DNA from: Parietichytrium sp. I65-24A
Lineage: Eukaryota > Sar > Bigyra > Thraustochytrida > Thraustochytriidae
Reading direction: 5' to 3'
Length of the DNA: 64,000 nucleotides
NCBI GenBank assembly: GCA_012862575.1
Contig: BLSF01000098.1
Location: 45,201-109,200, forward strand
In this document: in pieces, positions 1 through 9,610 of the stretch
Position numbering within the stretch: the stretch's first letter is position 1
Layout of the letters: each line of letters starts with the position of its first letter
The notes under the pieces: generated by a model
Databases searched by the model: none
What the model was told of the DNA's origin: nothing
Seen by the model: the letters and a program-made list of their open reading frames with translations, nothing else
Position numbers and translations under genes: made by a program

Positions 1-584
1 GATATGACAAAGTGAGGGTCTATCACTACAGAATACACCGCGCCAGTGTGGCCGTATATGACATGAAGGCATGTATTCGCAGAGGTGCTCCATAATCGCA
101 CACTCTTGTCGAGGCTCCCAGATGCCACAACACCGCCTTCAATGTCCACGCACGTCACCGGGGCCGAATGCCCATGAAACACATGCAGCAGATTCCCGTT
201 GGAAGACTCGGTATGCGTGCGCGTCCACAGCCGCACAGTGCAGTCTGCGCTTCCTGAAACAATCTCATGCTCCTGGCCAAGGGCAACGGATGTGACTTCG
301 TCGGTGTGGCCGCTCAAAATGAGAATGCACGTCTCCGTTCGCCTCGACCACACTCTGACGGTCATGTCCTTGCTGGCGGACACCACTACCAGCTCGTCCA
401 TGTCGACTGCGTTCAGCTCGTCCGTATGCCCTTTGAGGTACATTGGCACAACCGCCTGCGCGGCGAGCTCTAGTGCGCCGCCCGCATTGACACCGCCGAG
501 ACCGTTCCCATCTTTGCCATCTTTGGTCGCCTCTTTCTTGCCCGATTCATCTGGCCGGGGAGCAACCAAAGGTTTGACGCGCAT
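1..584 (-). CDS. WD40-repeat protein, 3' end cut by window edge
   Basis: Reading the minus strand from the ATG at 582-584 gives an open frame to the left edge, about 194 codons with no stop. After a charged, Gly/Lys/Asp-rich leader of about 45 residues come at least three WD40 blades, each with a Gly-His near its start and a Trp at its end: LKGHTDELNAVD..VRVW, LSGHTDEVTSVA..VRLW and FHGHSAPVTCVD..VRLW, with a fourth beginning YGHTGAVYSV. Asp-x-Ser/Thr-Val-Arg-Leu-Trp endings are diagnostic for the fold. WD40 propellers are scaffolds, so the partner and pathway cannot be read here. The frame stays open upstream of the ATG for some codons, so the start could lie further right. The family call is solid; the function is unknown. 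Confidence 0.75.
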   Translation of the reverse strand, partial: MRVKPLVAPRPDESGKKEATKDGKDGNGLGGVNAGGALELAAQAVVPMYLKGHTDELNAVDMDELVVVSASKDMTVRVWSRRTETCILILSGHTDEVTSVALGQEHEIVSGSADCTVRLWTRTHTESSNGNLLHVFHGHSAPVTCVDIEGGVVASGSLDKSVRLWSTSANTCLHVIYGHTGAVYSVVIDPHFVI

Positions 585-1096
585 GTCAAACGACCTCTGG
601 ACATGAGCAGAGGTCTTGGACTGCCAACTTTTGGGACCTGTCTTTCTTCTCTCCCACAGTCAGTCGATCACCACTCTTTCTCATCTCCCACTCTTCCTCG
701 CTCCCCAGATTACGTATGTGACAATCACCTGGGGGTGCTATCAGTCTCCTACCTGATACCTTAAATGTTACCGTTATGGAGCCCGTGATCATGACCATCA
801 TCATGATCATCATGACCATCATGGATTATTACCTTAATACACGTAAAGAAAGAATGAATCTTGGCCACGCCATGGCAGTGTGGGTCTGCGGGAATGTTTC
901 CTTTTAAAAGAGAGGTTGGCGAGCGAGCGGCAAGGTTTGCGGGGGCTACGGCCTGGGCAAGCGAGAATGGTGTTCATGTGAAAGCAAAAAAATAGAATAT
1001 AGATCAGAAAGGTTTGCAGGGTGCTGCACTCACGGTAAAATTTCGCGCGCAAAACGTTCTTCACGAAGAACATGTAGATATTGGGTGGGGCAGGAA
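585..1096. other. Intergenic, between WD40 gene and Bfa1-like gene
   Basis: No convincing gene. A degenerate CAT/ATC-rich patch with many GATCATGA-type palindromic words lies at about 783-824. The short minus-strand frames here have unstructured products. It should hold the promoter of the WD40 gene and the 3' UTR of the gene at 1097. Confidence 0.5.
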
Positions 1097-2554
1097 CTAT
1101 TTTGCTGGCGAGGCAGTCGCTTCATGGACCAGCCGCTGGATTGTCAGTTGTAAAAGCTTAGGGTGAGAGAGAAGCCCATTCTCTTCGCTTGAAGATGACG
1201 AGCTTAAAGAGTCAAAAACAGAGGTGAACTGCGAAGCCCGAGACTCGGGCTTCGTGAGCTGGTTAGAAATTGTCTCTGAAAGGCTCATCCCTTTCAAATC
1301 AGCAGGAGAGAGCTCAAAGTCGGACTTGTTTTCAGCAGAGGCACTATTCTCATTCTTGCTTGGCCCCGGTGATGACTCGGAATCCGATGACCAGGAGCTC
1401 GTCTCAAAAGCGCGCATGATGTCGTTTTCGTCGTCTAAGCAAGTGTTCTCCCAACGCTGGCCCTCCGGATTGAACGACATCTGCCCAACGGTGTGGTTCT
1501 TGAAGCTCGAATCTCGAAACGGCAAAAGCATGGGTCCGCGGTTTCTCTTCAGTAAAGGGCCCACCGTGTCGAAGCTCTTTTTCGATAATATTGGAGGCGA
1601 CGACTCGCTCGTGTCTGTACTATCTTCAAAATGCACATCTGAAATTGAAATACCTTCAATCTTGCTTGGCAAATTAATGTCGTCCCACGCATCCTCATCA
1701 TCCGCGAACTGGCCCATGCCATTGAACGGGATCTCCTCCTCGAATTTCTCATCCACTGGCAATTTGATGTTTGACTCGAGTTTGGAGGGATCAATTTCTA
1801 GCTCCAGATCGCCCCACGACTCATCGTCATCGCCGTGTGCTGCGACAAGAGTTTCCACTGTCTGTTCTATTGCGCTGTCGTTTAATATAGACGTCGAAGT
1901 AGTTTGATGTCGGTTACCCTTTGCCTTTGCTGCACTGCCCCTCGTCTTTGCTGACGACACGGAGGTGTTATTCCGGTCTATCGCGTCATGTTCTGACGAT
2001 CTCGGTGGCTTGCGCCTGATAGAAAAGCTCTTGGTTGACGACTGCTTGAAGGAGCTCCCACGCCTATTGCTGGAGCTGTTTACTTTGAAGCTCGCGCTGG
2101 AGGATGCAGGAGGGGGAGGCCGCATTTTCCCGGTCGTGGTTGATTTCTGAACGTTACTGCGAGTGCTCAGCGGCGCACGTTTCCCAGTGGCTAGACTGCC
2201 CCCGAGAGATTTTTTCCTGTTTTCGGCATTCTTCCGTTTTGACAGTTCCTCCCCACGCCCCTTCTGGGGCCGCACCCTTTCCACACTGCCATCATCAATG
2301 ATAACGCGCTCCGCGAGCTTCCGCAATTCAGCTGACTGAAAGTGTCGAAGAATGAGATTCTGAAGACCGGCACGATCGTCGCCACTCGCCGCAGGGACAG
2401 CTGCAGCCCTGGTTTTCGAAGGCGAGTGTGTGGAGGACACCGGTCTCTCGACAGCCGAATGCGATGAAGTCGACTTTCTCAGCCGCGGTTTGCTTCCAGT
2501 CGCAGACTTGCCGCCCAGGCTGGCGCTTCTAGCTTGCGATCTCGTGCTGGACAT
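1097..2554 (-). CDS. Acidic Ser-rich protein with Bfa1/Byr4-like motifs (putative)
   Basis: A 485-residue protein starting at the ATG at 2552-2554. An in-frame ATG at 2794 would add 80 Cys/Trp-rich residues that look like translated 5' UTR. Residues 1-225 are basic and Ser-rich, with a short helical patch at 63-90. Two acidic repeats with a central Trp follow: DDDESWGDLELEID (242-255) and DDEDAWDDINLPSK (285-298). A later block MSFNPEGQRWE (359-369) is followed by a second acidic stretch. This set (acid-Trp-acid-Leu-Pro repeats, then M-x-F-x-P-x-x-x-x-W) resembles fungal Bfa1/Byr4, the scaffold half of the two-part GAP for the mitotic-exit GTPase Tem1/Spg1, and related plant and protist proteins. 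The rest is low complexity, so the call rests on short motifs. It could be an unrelated acidic scaffold. Confidence 0.4.
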   Translation of the reverse strand: MSSTRSQARSASLGGKSATGSKPRLRKSTSSHSAVERPVSSTHSPSKTRAAAVPAASGDDRAGLQNLILRHFQSAELRKLAERVIIDDGSVERVRPQKGRGEELSKRKNAENRKKSLGGSLATGKRAPLSTRSNVQKSTTTGKMRPPPPASSSASFKVNSSSNRRGSSFKQSSTKSFSIRRKPPRSSEHDAIDRNNTSVSSAKTRGSAAKAKGNRHQTTSTSILNDSAIEQTVETLVAAHGDDDESWGDLELEIDPSKLESNIKLPVDEKFEEEIPFNGMGQFADDEDAWDDINLPSKIEGISISDVHFEDSTDTSESSPPILSKKSFDTVGPLLKRNRGPMLLPFRDSSFKNHTVGQMSFNPEGQRWENTCLDDENDIMRAFETSSWSSDSESSPGPSKNENSASAENKSDFELSPADLKGMSLSETISNQLTKPESRASQFTSVFDSLSSSSSSEENGLLSHPKLLQLTIQRLVHEATASPAK

Positions 2555-2822
2555 GCTTGCCCAGGTCTCCCAGCCGCAGCCGTCTCGTCTCTTCCTTCTC
2601 CGCGAGCAACTTCCCAGACCACTACTCGACCATGAGCAACCTAACCTCTCCCAGATGTGCGCCAAGCCAGCTCTCGATCCAGTAGATGCAGTATCAAACG
2701 GCACACTCTGCAAATTGCAATTGCACAAGTTCACAAGTCCACAAGTCCACAAGTCCAGTCCCGTGCGTCCGTCAACGCCGACGCCGCTTCCCACTCGCGA
2801 GCGAGCGCCAAATGAGCTTCAA

Positions 2823-3184
2823 TCAATTAATCAATTAATCAATCAATCAATCAATCGATCAATCAATCAATCAATCAATCAACGAATCAATCGATCAATC
2901 AATCGATTAATCGGTCAACGAATGAATCAATGAATGAATCAAAGAATGAATGAATGAATCAACAATCAATGAATGAATCAACCAATGAATCAATGAATCA
3001 ATCGATCAATGAATCAATGAATCAATCGATCAATGAATCAACGAATCAATCAATCGATCAATCAGTTGTACCCGTCAATTCCTCCCACCAACTCGCCAAT
3101 CCCAATCTTCCTCTTTACTGGGGAACCCTTTTCTATCCCCGCGGCGCCTCTCCTCCGCGCACTCGAGCGCCAAATGACCTTCAC

Positions 3185-3220
<36 letters not shown>

Positions 3221-3245
3221 CCAATCAATGAAACACTCAATCAGT
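2823..3245. repeat. (AATC)n tetranucleotide microsatellite, two blocks
   Basis: Near-perfect AATC units with scattered substitutions (AATG, GATC) fill 2823-3064. After a spacer a second block fills 3187-3242. Both blocks are followed by nearly the same sentence, starting gttgtacccgtcaa at 3065 and again at 3245, and running into a shared ctcgccaa..ccccaatcttcctct stretch. The block plus flank is therefore an imperfect tandem duplication of about 180 bp. Confidence 0.85.
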
Positions 3246-3719
3246 TGTACCCGTCAAATTTCTCCCACCAACTCGCCAACCCCAATCTTCCTCTCTCTTT
3301 TTTTTGGGGAACCCTTTTTATATCTCCGCGCACTCCGCGGACCTGCTCTCGCTCCTCTCTCCTCGCTCGTTCCGCCCTTTCTTCCCTTTCCCGCTTCCTT
3401 CCTTTTCCCGCTTCCTTCCCTTTCCCGCGCGCGCGGTTTGACTGCCTGACTGTGCCTGACTGTCTGACTGACTGACCCGTAAGCGCGACTAGCGAGTACT
3501 CTATTGGGTGCGCTGCTAGCGGGTGGTAGATGGGGAGTAGAGCTGGGGAGAAACGCCTCCGAGTCCCTTACGCGTCACACGGCGCCACGGGTTTGTGAGT
3601 ACTGAGTACGTGGGTTGATGGTGTGGTTTCTGAGGCGGCAGGGAATGGATGTAGTCTTACCGGAACGGATGCACTGCCCTTCTCTTTCTTTCTCGTCTGG
3701 GCGGAACCGGATGAGTTGG

Positions 3720-3812
3720 TACCAGTCACCAGGAACCGGAAACCTGGGACCCAGGAACCCAGGAACCAAGAAGCCAGGGAGACAAGGAACCAGGAACCAG
3801 GAACCGGCCTCA
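3720..3812. repeat. Degenerate GGAACC/CCAGGAA repeat
   Basis: Overlapping copies of ccaggaacc and variants follow one another with period 7-10. It lies outside any supported gene. Confidence 0.6.
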
Positions 3813-4242
3813 GCCTGGCAGCAAATTGGGGCGAATGAGAGCGAATGATAAGAGCCAATGAAAGATGGCCAAGTTCTCTGGGTTCTGAGCTCTGTAAAGC
3901 TCGCGCGGGAAATGGTTCGAAGGGAACGTCCGCGCGTGTCAACAAAGCACTTTTAGTCTTTTCGCGTGCTCTATGGCCCGTCCATTCTATCGCCCATTCG
4001 TTTCCATGAACAAACGCATTTCCTAAAATCATAGAAAAGCTCTCTCCATCAAAACGTAGCTCATTTCAGTTCAGTACTCCCTTCAGTTTAGGCTAAATGA
4101 GTCGAGTAGCACCTGCCAGTTACTCCAAAGCTCAATACACTTCAATACACTTCAATAGCTTTCAATACAATTCAGTACACTTCCATACTCCCTTGAGTTT
4201 ACGGTAGACATGCGGACTAGCGCCCTCCCAGCTGCCAACCTC

Positions 4243-4278
4243 TCCCTCACATCCCTCACATCCCTCACATCCCTCACA
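4243..4278. repeat. Four perfect copies of a 9-bp unit
   Basis: Four consecutive copies of tccctcaca, upstream of and on the same side as the NELF-C/D gene promoter region. Confidence 0.85.
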
Positions 4279-5061
4279 GCTGCACGTGCTGCGCGGGCGC
4301 CCAACCACGGAGGTCTCACCTTTCGCGACCCAGCAGCAGAATCGTCTCCCCACCCAGCGAGGCGCGCTCAGGAGCATACTCGGTTTGCGTTCCGCAATCT
4401 GGGCTGTTGTGGATCTGTTGAACTGTTGATCTGATCCGTCTCTCTAGTTGTCTGTTTCTTTGTTTGTTTGATTGTTTGTTGGTTGGTTGGTTTGTTGATT
4501 GGTTGGTTGGTTTACCTCTCAGTGCGTTGATTGGGACGGTTGAATTGCTCTCTGCGAGTTGGTACGTTTTGATTGTGGATGGGTGCTCATGAATTTGAAG
4601 ATGGGAGGAGAACAATGACTTGGTTGCTGATTTCTGTGTCTGCGATTGCTTTTGTTTCTCTTTTTCAACGTTGTTGTCTGGGCATTCACAGGCAGTCGCA
4701 CTCTCTAGTTTGCAGTTGGGATTCACCAAAAGGAAAGTGTTTCCACGAGGAAATTTCGTCGAATTTTCCTCTCGGAGCAGCGAGATAGGTGTGCTTTGTC
4801 GCAGTTTCGATAGTTGGTGTTTGTCACTCGGTCGATTGGAGACTGGGAATTCGGTTTTAGAGCCGCCGTCGTGGGTTGCTTATGACCGCAGTGACTGGTG
4901 GCATTAGACTGTCATCGGTTGTGTCGGCAATCTTGTTTTGCTTGGTTTGGCAGCTGTGGACTGCCGATCCAACTTTGTAGCCAGCCAAAGAGCCGCACTT
5001 GAGGTGCTTCGAGTCTGTGTTTTGTATTTTTTTGGTTGAGGTCAAGGGTTTTCAGTTTGGA

Positions 5062-7425
5062 ATGTCGGAGGGCGCCGCAAGTCAAGGGGAGCTGGCGGAT
5101 GGCTGGACAGAGCATACTTCGCCACAAGGAGCTCCATTCTTTTTCCATGCGGCTACGGGAGATACACGGTGGGTGAGGCCCACGAAGGAAGCAAGCGGCC
5201 AGACGAAGAGCAAGCAGTCGGCTCATACGAAGGATTCTGGCACCGGTGTCGATCCCGCTGGAGCTGCAGACGAGGGAGCGTCCGACCTGACATCGGACCC
5301 TACATCGGCCAAGGGTAAACCAGAAGAGGATGGTGCCGTTGAGCAAGAGCGGAAGCGCAGAAAGGTTCAGCAGAGTGATGAAGTCGAACAGGCGGTGGAG
5401 GAGCTCAGCGAGGAGAGGAGGGTGCTGCAGAGCCAGCTGTCATCCAAGGATGCCATTCTTGACCCGCGCGTCAAGACTTGGATGTCGCGGTGGTTGACAG
5501 GCGACAAAGATGACAAAAAAAAGCGGCCAAAAGGTCTGGAGAGGGACGTTCGTCATTTGATCGAGATGCTCTCGACCGGTTACGAAGGATACGGCGAGTA
5601 CGTCGGTCTCATGATGCGGTGGCTGGACATCCTCGGTGGCGACAAGCGTAACGGACTCGGGCAAACAACCGCCATGGAGCACTTCAAAATTCTAGCGAAT
5701 AAAGAGGTTGCGCCGGAAAAGCTTATGTCTGTGCTAGAGGAGAATCCGGACTCACCGCCCGAATGGCTTCTTGGAATGCTGCACTCGGCAGTTTGGAGGA
5801 ACCTTCTCATTTCCCTAGCAGACAAACACAAATCCGTTCCTCTGCTGGATTTTTGCGTGAAAGCAATCTGCAAAGCTGGCCTTCACGCAGAGGTCGCCGA
5901 AGTGATGAACACGGCAACTTATTTCGCCGTATTTCGCCGGACCTTCACCGATACAGTGCGAGGCATCTTGGAGTTTGACGCTACTAGCCCAGAGAGCACT
6001 CCTGCACAGCTCTCCAAGCTGGAGGAGCGGCTTCGAGAGTTGTCAGGCTATTCACAATACACATACATGTTTGCCATGGAAACATTAGAGTTTCTGGAAG
6101 GCAGCAACGAGGAAGGCGATCCTGCTCTGGCTGCTGAGAAGGTGCACGGCGGCCAGGACGCTATACGAAGCCTTTTAAAACCGATCTCTGCAGGTCAGCA
6201 GGCAAAGATCCGGCGGCTTCGCCAAGGTTTAGAGAACATCCCGCGGAAGCAGAACGAGAGCTCCAGGATCGAGGCGATCCAACTCACCAATCCGATCAAC
6301 AGGAGAAGTGTCGGAGGGTTGAGCTCCAGTGGATCAAGCGGAGGATTCCCGGAGCTGGCGTCTCTTTTGCGAAGCTTTATTGGGGAACGGACATTTCACC
6401 CTGATATTCTTGCTCGTATTCGGCAACACTACGACTCGCAATCGAACCCAGCTGCAGCGACTACCCCAATTTGGCCGATCCGGCGCTTAGAGTTTCTGAT
6501 GCTACTGACCCAGCACTTGTACGACCCGTACAAGGAAATTGCTGCCGAGCCATTGAGGGATGGTGCGTACGTTTTGGCGATTGCCGCCGCGAGAGACTCA
6601 GAAAAGGGCCAGGATTTTGAGTTTAAAGTGTTTCGCGAGATTGAAGAATCCCTCGACATTTGCAAAGATCCTGACACACTCACGGTGCAAGGCTTACGAC
6701 AGGGGTCTGACCGCATGGTGCGTCTGGAGGAGCTAGTACAAAGCAACCCTCCGGTTGCCGCCGGGGTAGTCTGCTTTGCGCGAACCTTGTTCCTCTCCAG
6801 CAAATTTCAGCGGGACAGCTGCTTCACCATCGGTGTGAGGTCTCTTCTCGCACTCTTGCGGTGCTCAATCAAAGCTCACCCACTGCAGCGCGTGATGGCG
6901 TTTTACACAATCCAGCACGCCTTACCAATCAGCCCAAGCCACATGAACCCATCAAAACTTGTAGAGATCAAGCAAATGATGGTGGATGAGCTCATCACGT
7001 TGATGGAGTGCGGGTTCGTCTTTCAGGTGCTTGAGTTTATCCGAATCCAGGCCATTTCTGGTCATTTTGACCACGTTTTGCTGCGTTATTTTCTGGTGAA
7101 TCTCGCCAAGGTGGCTGGAAACCCACTCTCGCCAGAATTTGCCAAAGCGGCGATGCAGGTTTTCAATACGGAGAATTGCGCCAGGTGCCTCCGTGGCATC
7201 TCTAAGGATTCCACTTTGATTGTGAATGACTTTAAAAACCGCTGCCAGCACGCTGCGGTTCCCAACTCTCCGACGGTGCAACCTTCAAGAGTGGCAGGCG
7301 CTATACCGCAAATTCAAAGTCTTTCGTCGAGCGCGTCCGTTCCGGTATCATCCAGCTCGCGCGTCGTCCAGAGCGGTACGGGGACTATGCGAGAGATCTT
7401 TCGTATGGTGCCTTTTCAGCAGTGA
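5062..7425 (+). CDS. NELF-C/D (TH1)-like protein with N-terminal WW domain
   Basis: A 787-residue protein from the ATG at 5062; an in-frame ATG at 4999 would add 21 Phe/Cys-rich residues. Residues 12-42 form a WW domain: Trp15, an aromatic FFFHAATGDTRW core, Trp37 and Pro40. An acidic Lys/Glu linker with a short coiled coil follows to about residue 125. The rest matches the all-helical body of TH1/NELF-C/D. It opens with DPRVKTWMSRWL, then SPPEWLLGMLHSAVWRNLL at about 230-250 and the following LLDFCVKAICKAGLHAEV, which correspond to strongly conserved parts of the animal protein. The C-terminal LLRYFLVNLAKV block corresponds to that family's conserved end. NELF-C/D is a core subunit of negative elongation factor, which holds RNA polymerase II near promoters. 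A WW domain, which binds Pro-rich peptides such as the Pol II tail, is not part of the animal protein. The body length fits the family. Confidence 0.8.
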   Translation: MSEGAASQGELADGWTEHTSPQGAPFFFHAATGDTRWVRPTKEASGQTKSKQSAHTKDSGTGVDPAGAADEGASDLTSDPTSAKGKPEEDGAVEQERKRRKVQQSDEVEQAVEELSEERRVLQSQLSSKDAILDPRVKTWMSRWLTGDKDDKKKRPKGLERDVRHLIEMLSTGYEGYGEYVGLMMRWLDILGGDKRNGLGQTTAMEHFKILANKEVAPEKLMSVLEENPDSPPEWLLGMLHSAVWRNLLISLADKHKSVPLLDFCVKAICKAGLHAEVAEVMNTATYFAVFRRTFTDTVRGILEFDATSPESTPAQLSKLEERLRELSGYSQYTYMFAMETLEFLEGSNEEGDPALAAEKVHGGQDAIRSLLKPISAGQQAKIRRLRQGLENIPRKQNESSRIEAIQLTNPINRRSVGGLSSSGSSGGFPELASLLRSFIGERTFHPDILARIRQHYDSQSNPAAATTPIWPIRRLEFLMLLTQHLYDPYKEIAAEPLRDGAYVLAIAAARDSEKGQDFEFKVFREIEESLDICKDPDTLTVQGLRQGSDRMVRLEELVQSNPPVAAGVVCFARTLFLSSKFQRDSCFTIGVRSLLALLRCSIKAHPLQRVMAFYTIQHALPISPSHMNPSKLVEIKQMMVDELITLMECGFVFQVLEFIRIQAISGHFDHVLLRYFLVNLAKVAGNPLSPEFAKAAMQVFNTENCARCLRGISKDSTLIVNDFKNRCQHAAVPNSPTVQPSRVAGAIPQIQSLSSSASVPVSSSSRVVQSGTGTMREIFRMVPFQQ

Positions 7426-8175
7426 TCAGTTGACCGAAGGAAGCAAGACAAGGAGGAAATCGGGACTCATTTTCTCTCTATATATAATACTTTTTTTCAG
7501 ATGGCTCGCTCGAAGGCGTCGCTTTGATCCATCGCTGTTGTACTGCTCGAGGCCATGATGATACTGTTCTGTTTCTATGGATAGATAGGCTGCATGCAGC
7601 TACGATCGAATATAGTCTACAGGGCCGCGAATGCCATCGACCCATCTCCGTCAATCTAACCAGAGAATCAGTCGACGCTCGAGCAAACGAACAATAGATT
7701 GCGTAAAAAGAACCTTTGGCCCTACCACATCATCTCCCCCGATTCCTCCACGCGCTGATGCACAAACCTCGACGCCGACAATAGCGAACCCACGAACCCA
7801 AACTTTCCACTCTCGCATCGAACGACCTTGATCGACCCACATCGCCATGGCCGAAACAAGAAATCCATGCGAATCATAACTATCGAAATCCAATCGTCGA
7901 CTCCCAAGACGTAGATTTAATTATTGATCTTGCAATTGCTCTTCCAAAGCCAATGGCATTCACCATCGCCCAGCATTTCAATCACAGAACCGGCAATCAT
8001 CTCCACAGTCAAAACTCGCCAATCATTATCATTATCATCATCATCATCATCATCATCATCATCGCCAATTTCGCCATTTTCACCCAATTCACATCGAGAT
8101 TTCCTCCACCACGTTCGGCCGGTTCCCTTCGTTCCTTTTGTTCCGTCTGCTCCGCCTTTGTCACCATCACCAGGT
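7426..8175. other. Intergenic between convergent genes, with (ATC)n tract
   Basis: 3' flanks of the converging NELF-like and APC15-like genes. A tatatataat stretch at 7480-7490 lies just after the NELF stop. An ATC/ATT trinucleotide run occupies about 8020-8063. No gene is supported; frames across 7924-8532 are shadows of the acidic repeat of the minus-strand gene. Confidence 0.6.
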
Positions 8176-8254
8176 TCACCAGGTCCCGTACTCCTCCTCT
8201 TCTTCTTCCTCCTCCTCTTCTTCTTCCTCCTCCTCCAGGTCGTCCTCCTCCATG

Positions 8255-8286
<32 letters not shown>

Positions 8287-8541
8287 GTCGTCGTCGTCGT
8301 CGTCCACGAAGGCGGTTCGCGTAACGTTGCGGCCCATGTCGTCGTCAGGGTCGTCCTCCATCTCGTCACGCTTGGCCCTAAGGTGACGGAACCCGACCGG
8401 CGGCGGCGCCGGCTGGTTCTTGACGTTCGCGAGGACCTGCTGCGCGATGCGTTCCTCAAGCGCGAGCTGGTCCTCCTCCTCCGTGTCCAGGTTTGGGCAC
8501 CACACCGGCTCCACCGTGGGCGGCAGCAGTGACGGGAACAT
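8176..8541 (-). CDS. Anaphase-promoting complex subunit 15 (APC15/Mnd2)-like
   Basis: A 121-residue protein from the ATG at 8539-8541. It opens MFPSLLPPTVEPVW, then CPNLDTEEEDQLALEERIAQ and a Pro-Val-Gly turn, followed by a tail of almost only Asp and Glu. This is the layout of APC15: a Phe-Pro-Ser-Leu start, a Trp about a dozen residues later, Asn-Leu-Asp, a Glu/Gln-rich helix, a Pro-Ile/Val-Gly, then an acidic tail, in a protein of about 120 residues. APC15 supports autoubiquitination of the mitotic checkpoint complex on the APC/C, so its likely place is the nuclear APC/C in mitosis. The acid tail is written by a TCC/TTC/TCG trinucleotide array and may vary in length. An upstream in-frame ATG at 8682 adds a basic stretch that does not look like the family. 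Confidence 0.7.
8203..8303. repeat. Trinucleotide (TCC/TCT/TCG)n array inside APC15-like gene
   Basis: Mixed tcc, tct and cgt triplets with period 3. Read on the minus strand they give the Glu/Asp tail of the APC15-like protein. Being triplet-based, length changes keep the frame. Confidence 0.85.
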
Positions 8542-8884
8542 CGCGCGCGCGCGCAGGTGGGTAGGGTTTTGGGTAGATGGGGGATACGCGCGGCGAACTG
8601 GGTGGGGCACTCGCGGCGTGCGCGAGAAAGCAGACTTGGCGGTTTGTTTTTTGTTGAATTTTGTAAATTTGCCAGTTCTCAAAGCGTTGGGTTAGTTGGT
8701 TGATTAGCTAGTTAATTAGTCAGTTAGTTAGTTAGAAGCGGCTGTAGAGTTGGTAAGAGGGCCAGGAAGGCGTCACGGCGGCGCGATGTCTCGTCAAGAA
8801 TCTAGAACCAGCGACGATCTTTGAAGGCTTTCAATAGATAATCCCATAGACCTCTAGTATTTCTACGAAGGCGGCGCGACGTCT
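8542..8884. other. Intergenic, with a 93-bp spaced direct repeat before the transposon
   Basis: Holds a tagttagttagt-type run (8690-8735). A word ggcggcgcgaYgtctcgt occurs at 8777-8794 and again at 8870-8887. Similar sequence follows each (a cgacgatctttgaaggct versus a cgaggactttcagcctcg motif), suggesting the element below extends left of 8885 with subterminal direct repeats. No gene. Confidence 0.5.
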
Positions 8885-9058
8885 CGTGGGGAATTTAGCA
8901 ACCGCGAGGACTTTCAGCCTCGTAGTCCTCCCGCCAGGCACATACGTAACCCCACCCAACGGGATGTAAAGATTAAAACTGTAAGCATTGCAAGCATACG
9001 TCTATTCCTGCGAACAACGAACGTTCCGCGCCATCTCTTGTTAGTTTCCTTCTAACGC

Positions 9059-9333
9059 GCAAGTTCTTTGAATCGGCCGAACCCAAGCGGATTCGATTGT
9101 CAACCGAACTCCAACACAAACCTGAAAAGTTCGGTTTACGGATTACAACTGTCAAAGGTAAACCTATACACGTGCGGAATCAAGGAAACTGCATGTTATG
9201 TGGCGGGCGAGCCTCACAATTCTGCAACGTGTGTATGGTTCCCCTACACACGAACATGAACATGGGATCTGCAGAGTGTTGCTTTAACAAATTTCACGAG
9301 GATGAGACACTTGAGTGTCATAAAAAGAAATGA
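9059..9333 (+). pseudogene. C-terminal remnant of the piggyBac-like transposase
   Basis: An open stretch with no ATG of its own encodes the last 91 codons of the transposase at 10481-13873. It differs mainly at one codon (ATG for ATA before the first Cys pair). It retains the whole cysteine-rich finger, with Cys-x2-Cys twice and a CCFNKFH block. It arose through the 3.4-kb internal deletion and cannot encode an active enzyme. Confidence 0.85.
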
Positions 9334-9584
9334 AGTTCAATCTCTCTAGACTAGAGGGCTCGATTGTGATCATGTTCCTTCAATCAATCAATGAACATCA
9401 CAACTTGAGATAGGGTGTCTAAAAGCACAGTAGCATACCTAACTACGTCACTATCTAATCATGTCTTAGCGATGGGTCCGAAGATTCAAGAGTCACCGAG
9501 AATCCTCGCATCTTAGTTCACACCTACTAATACGGGTAGAACCACGGCGTGGTCGCACACCTCGGCGCGTCAACCACCGTGAGT

Positions 9585-9610
9585 CGTGAATCGCAGTTTT
9601 GCGATTCACG
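9585..9610. repeat. Perfect 11-bp hairpin in the element's 3' region (deleted copy)
   Basis: cgtgaatcgca, a GTTT loop, then its exact reverse complement. The same 11-mer recurs as a direct copy at 9664-9674. Such an arrangement could be transposase-binding subterminal DNA. Confidence 0.8.

Larger units (their letters stand above)
2555..5061. other. Long intergenic region rich in simple repeats
   Basis: No supported gene. It holds the (AATC)n array described separately, a CT/CCTT-rich patch at 3295-3440, a GGAACC-type repeat near 3720-3810, a 9-bp repeat at 4243-4278, and a GTTTGTTGGTTG-type run at 4446-4515. Frames here encode only repeat-derived Asn-Gln-Ser-Ile strings or Pro/Arg-rich products. 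It contains the divergent promoters of the genes at 2554 and 5062. Confidence 0.6.

Noticed and set aside
1224-1907. Plus-strand frame of 227 codons opposite the Bfa1-like gene
   Set aside because: It is a Ser-rich shadow of the minus-strand gene, which has the recognisable motifs.
2823-3475. Plus-strand frames of Asn/Gln/Ser/Ile over the AATC array as a prion-like protein
   Set aside because: Composition follows the microsatellite in every frame, and no unique conserved part follows.
7924-8532. Plus-strand frames rich in Ser or Leu/Val over the triplet array
   Set aside because: They are the other-strand readings of the TCC/TTC repeat that encodes the acidic tail of the APC15-like protein.
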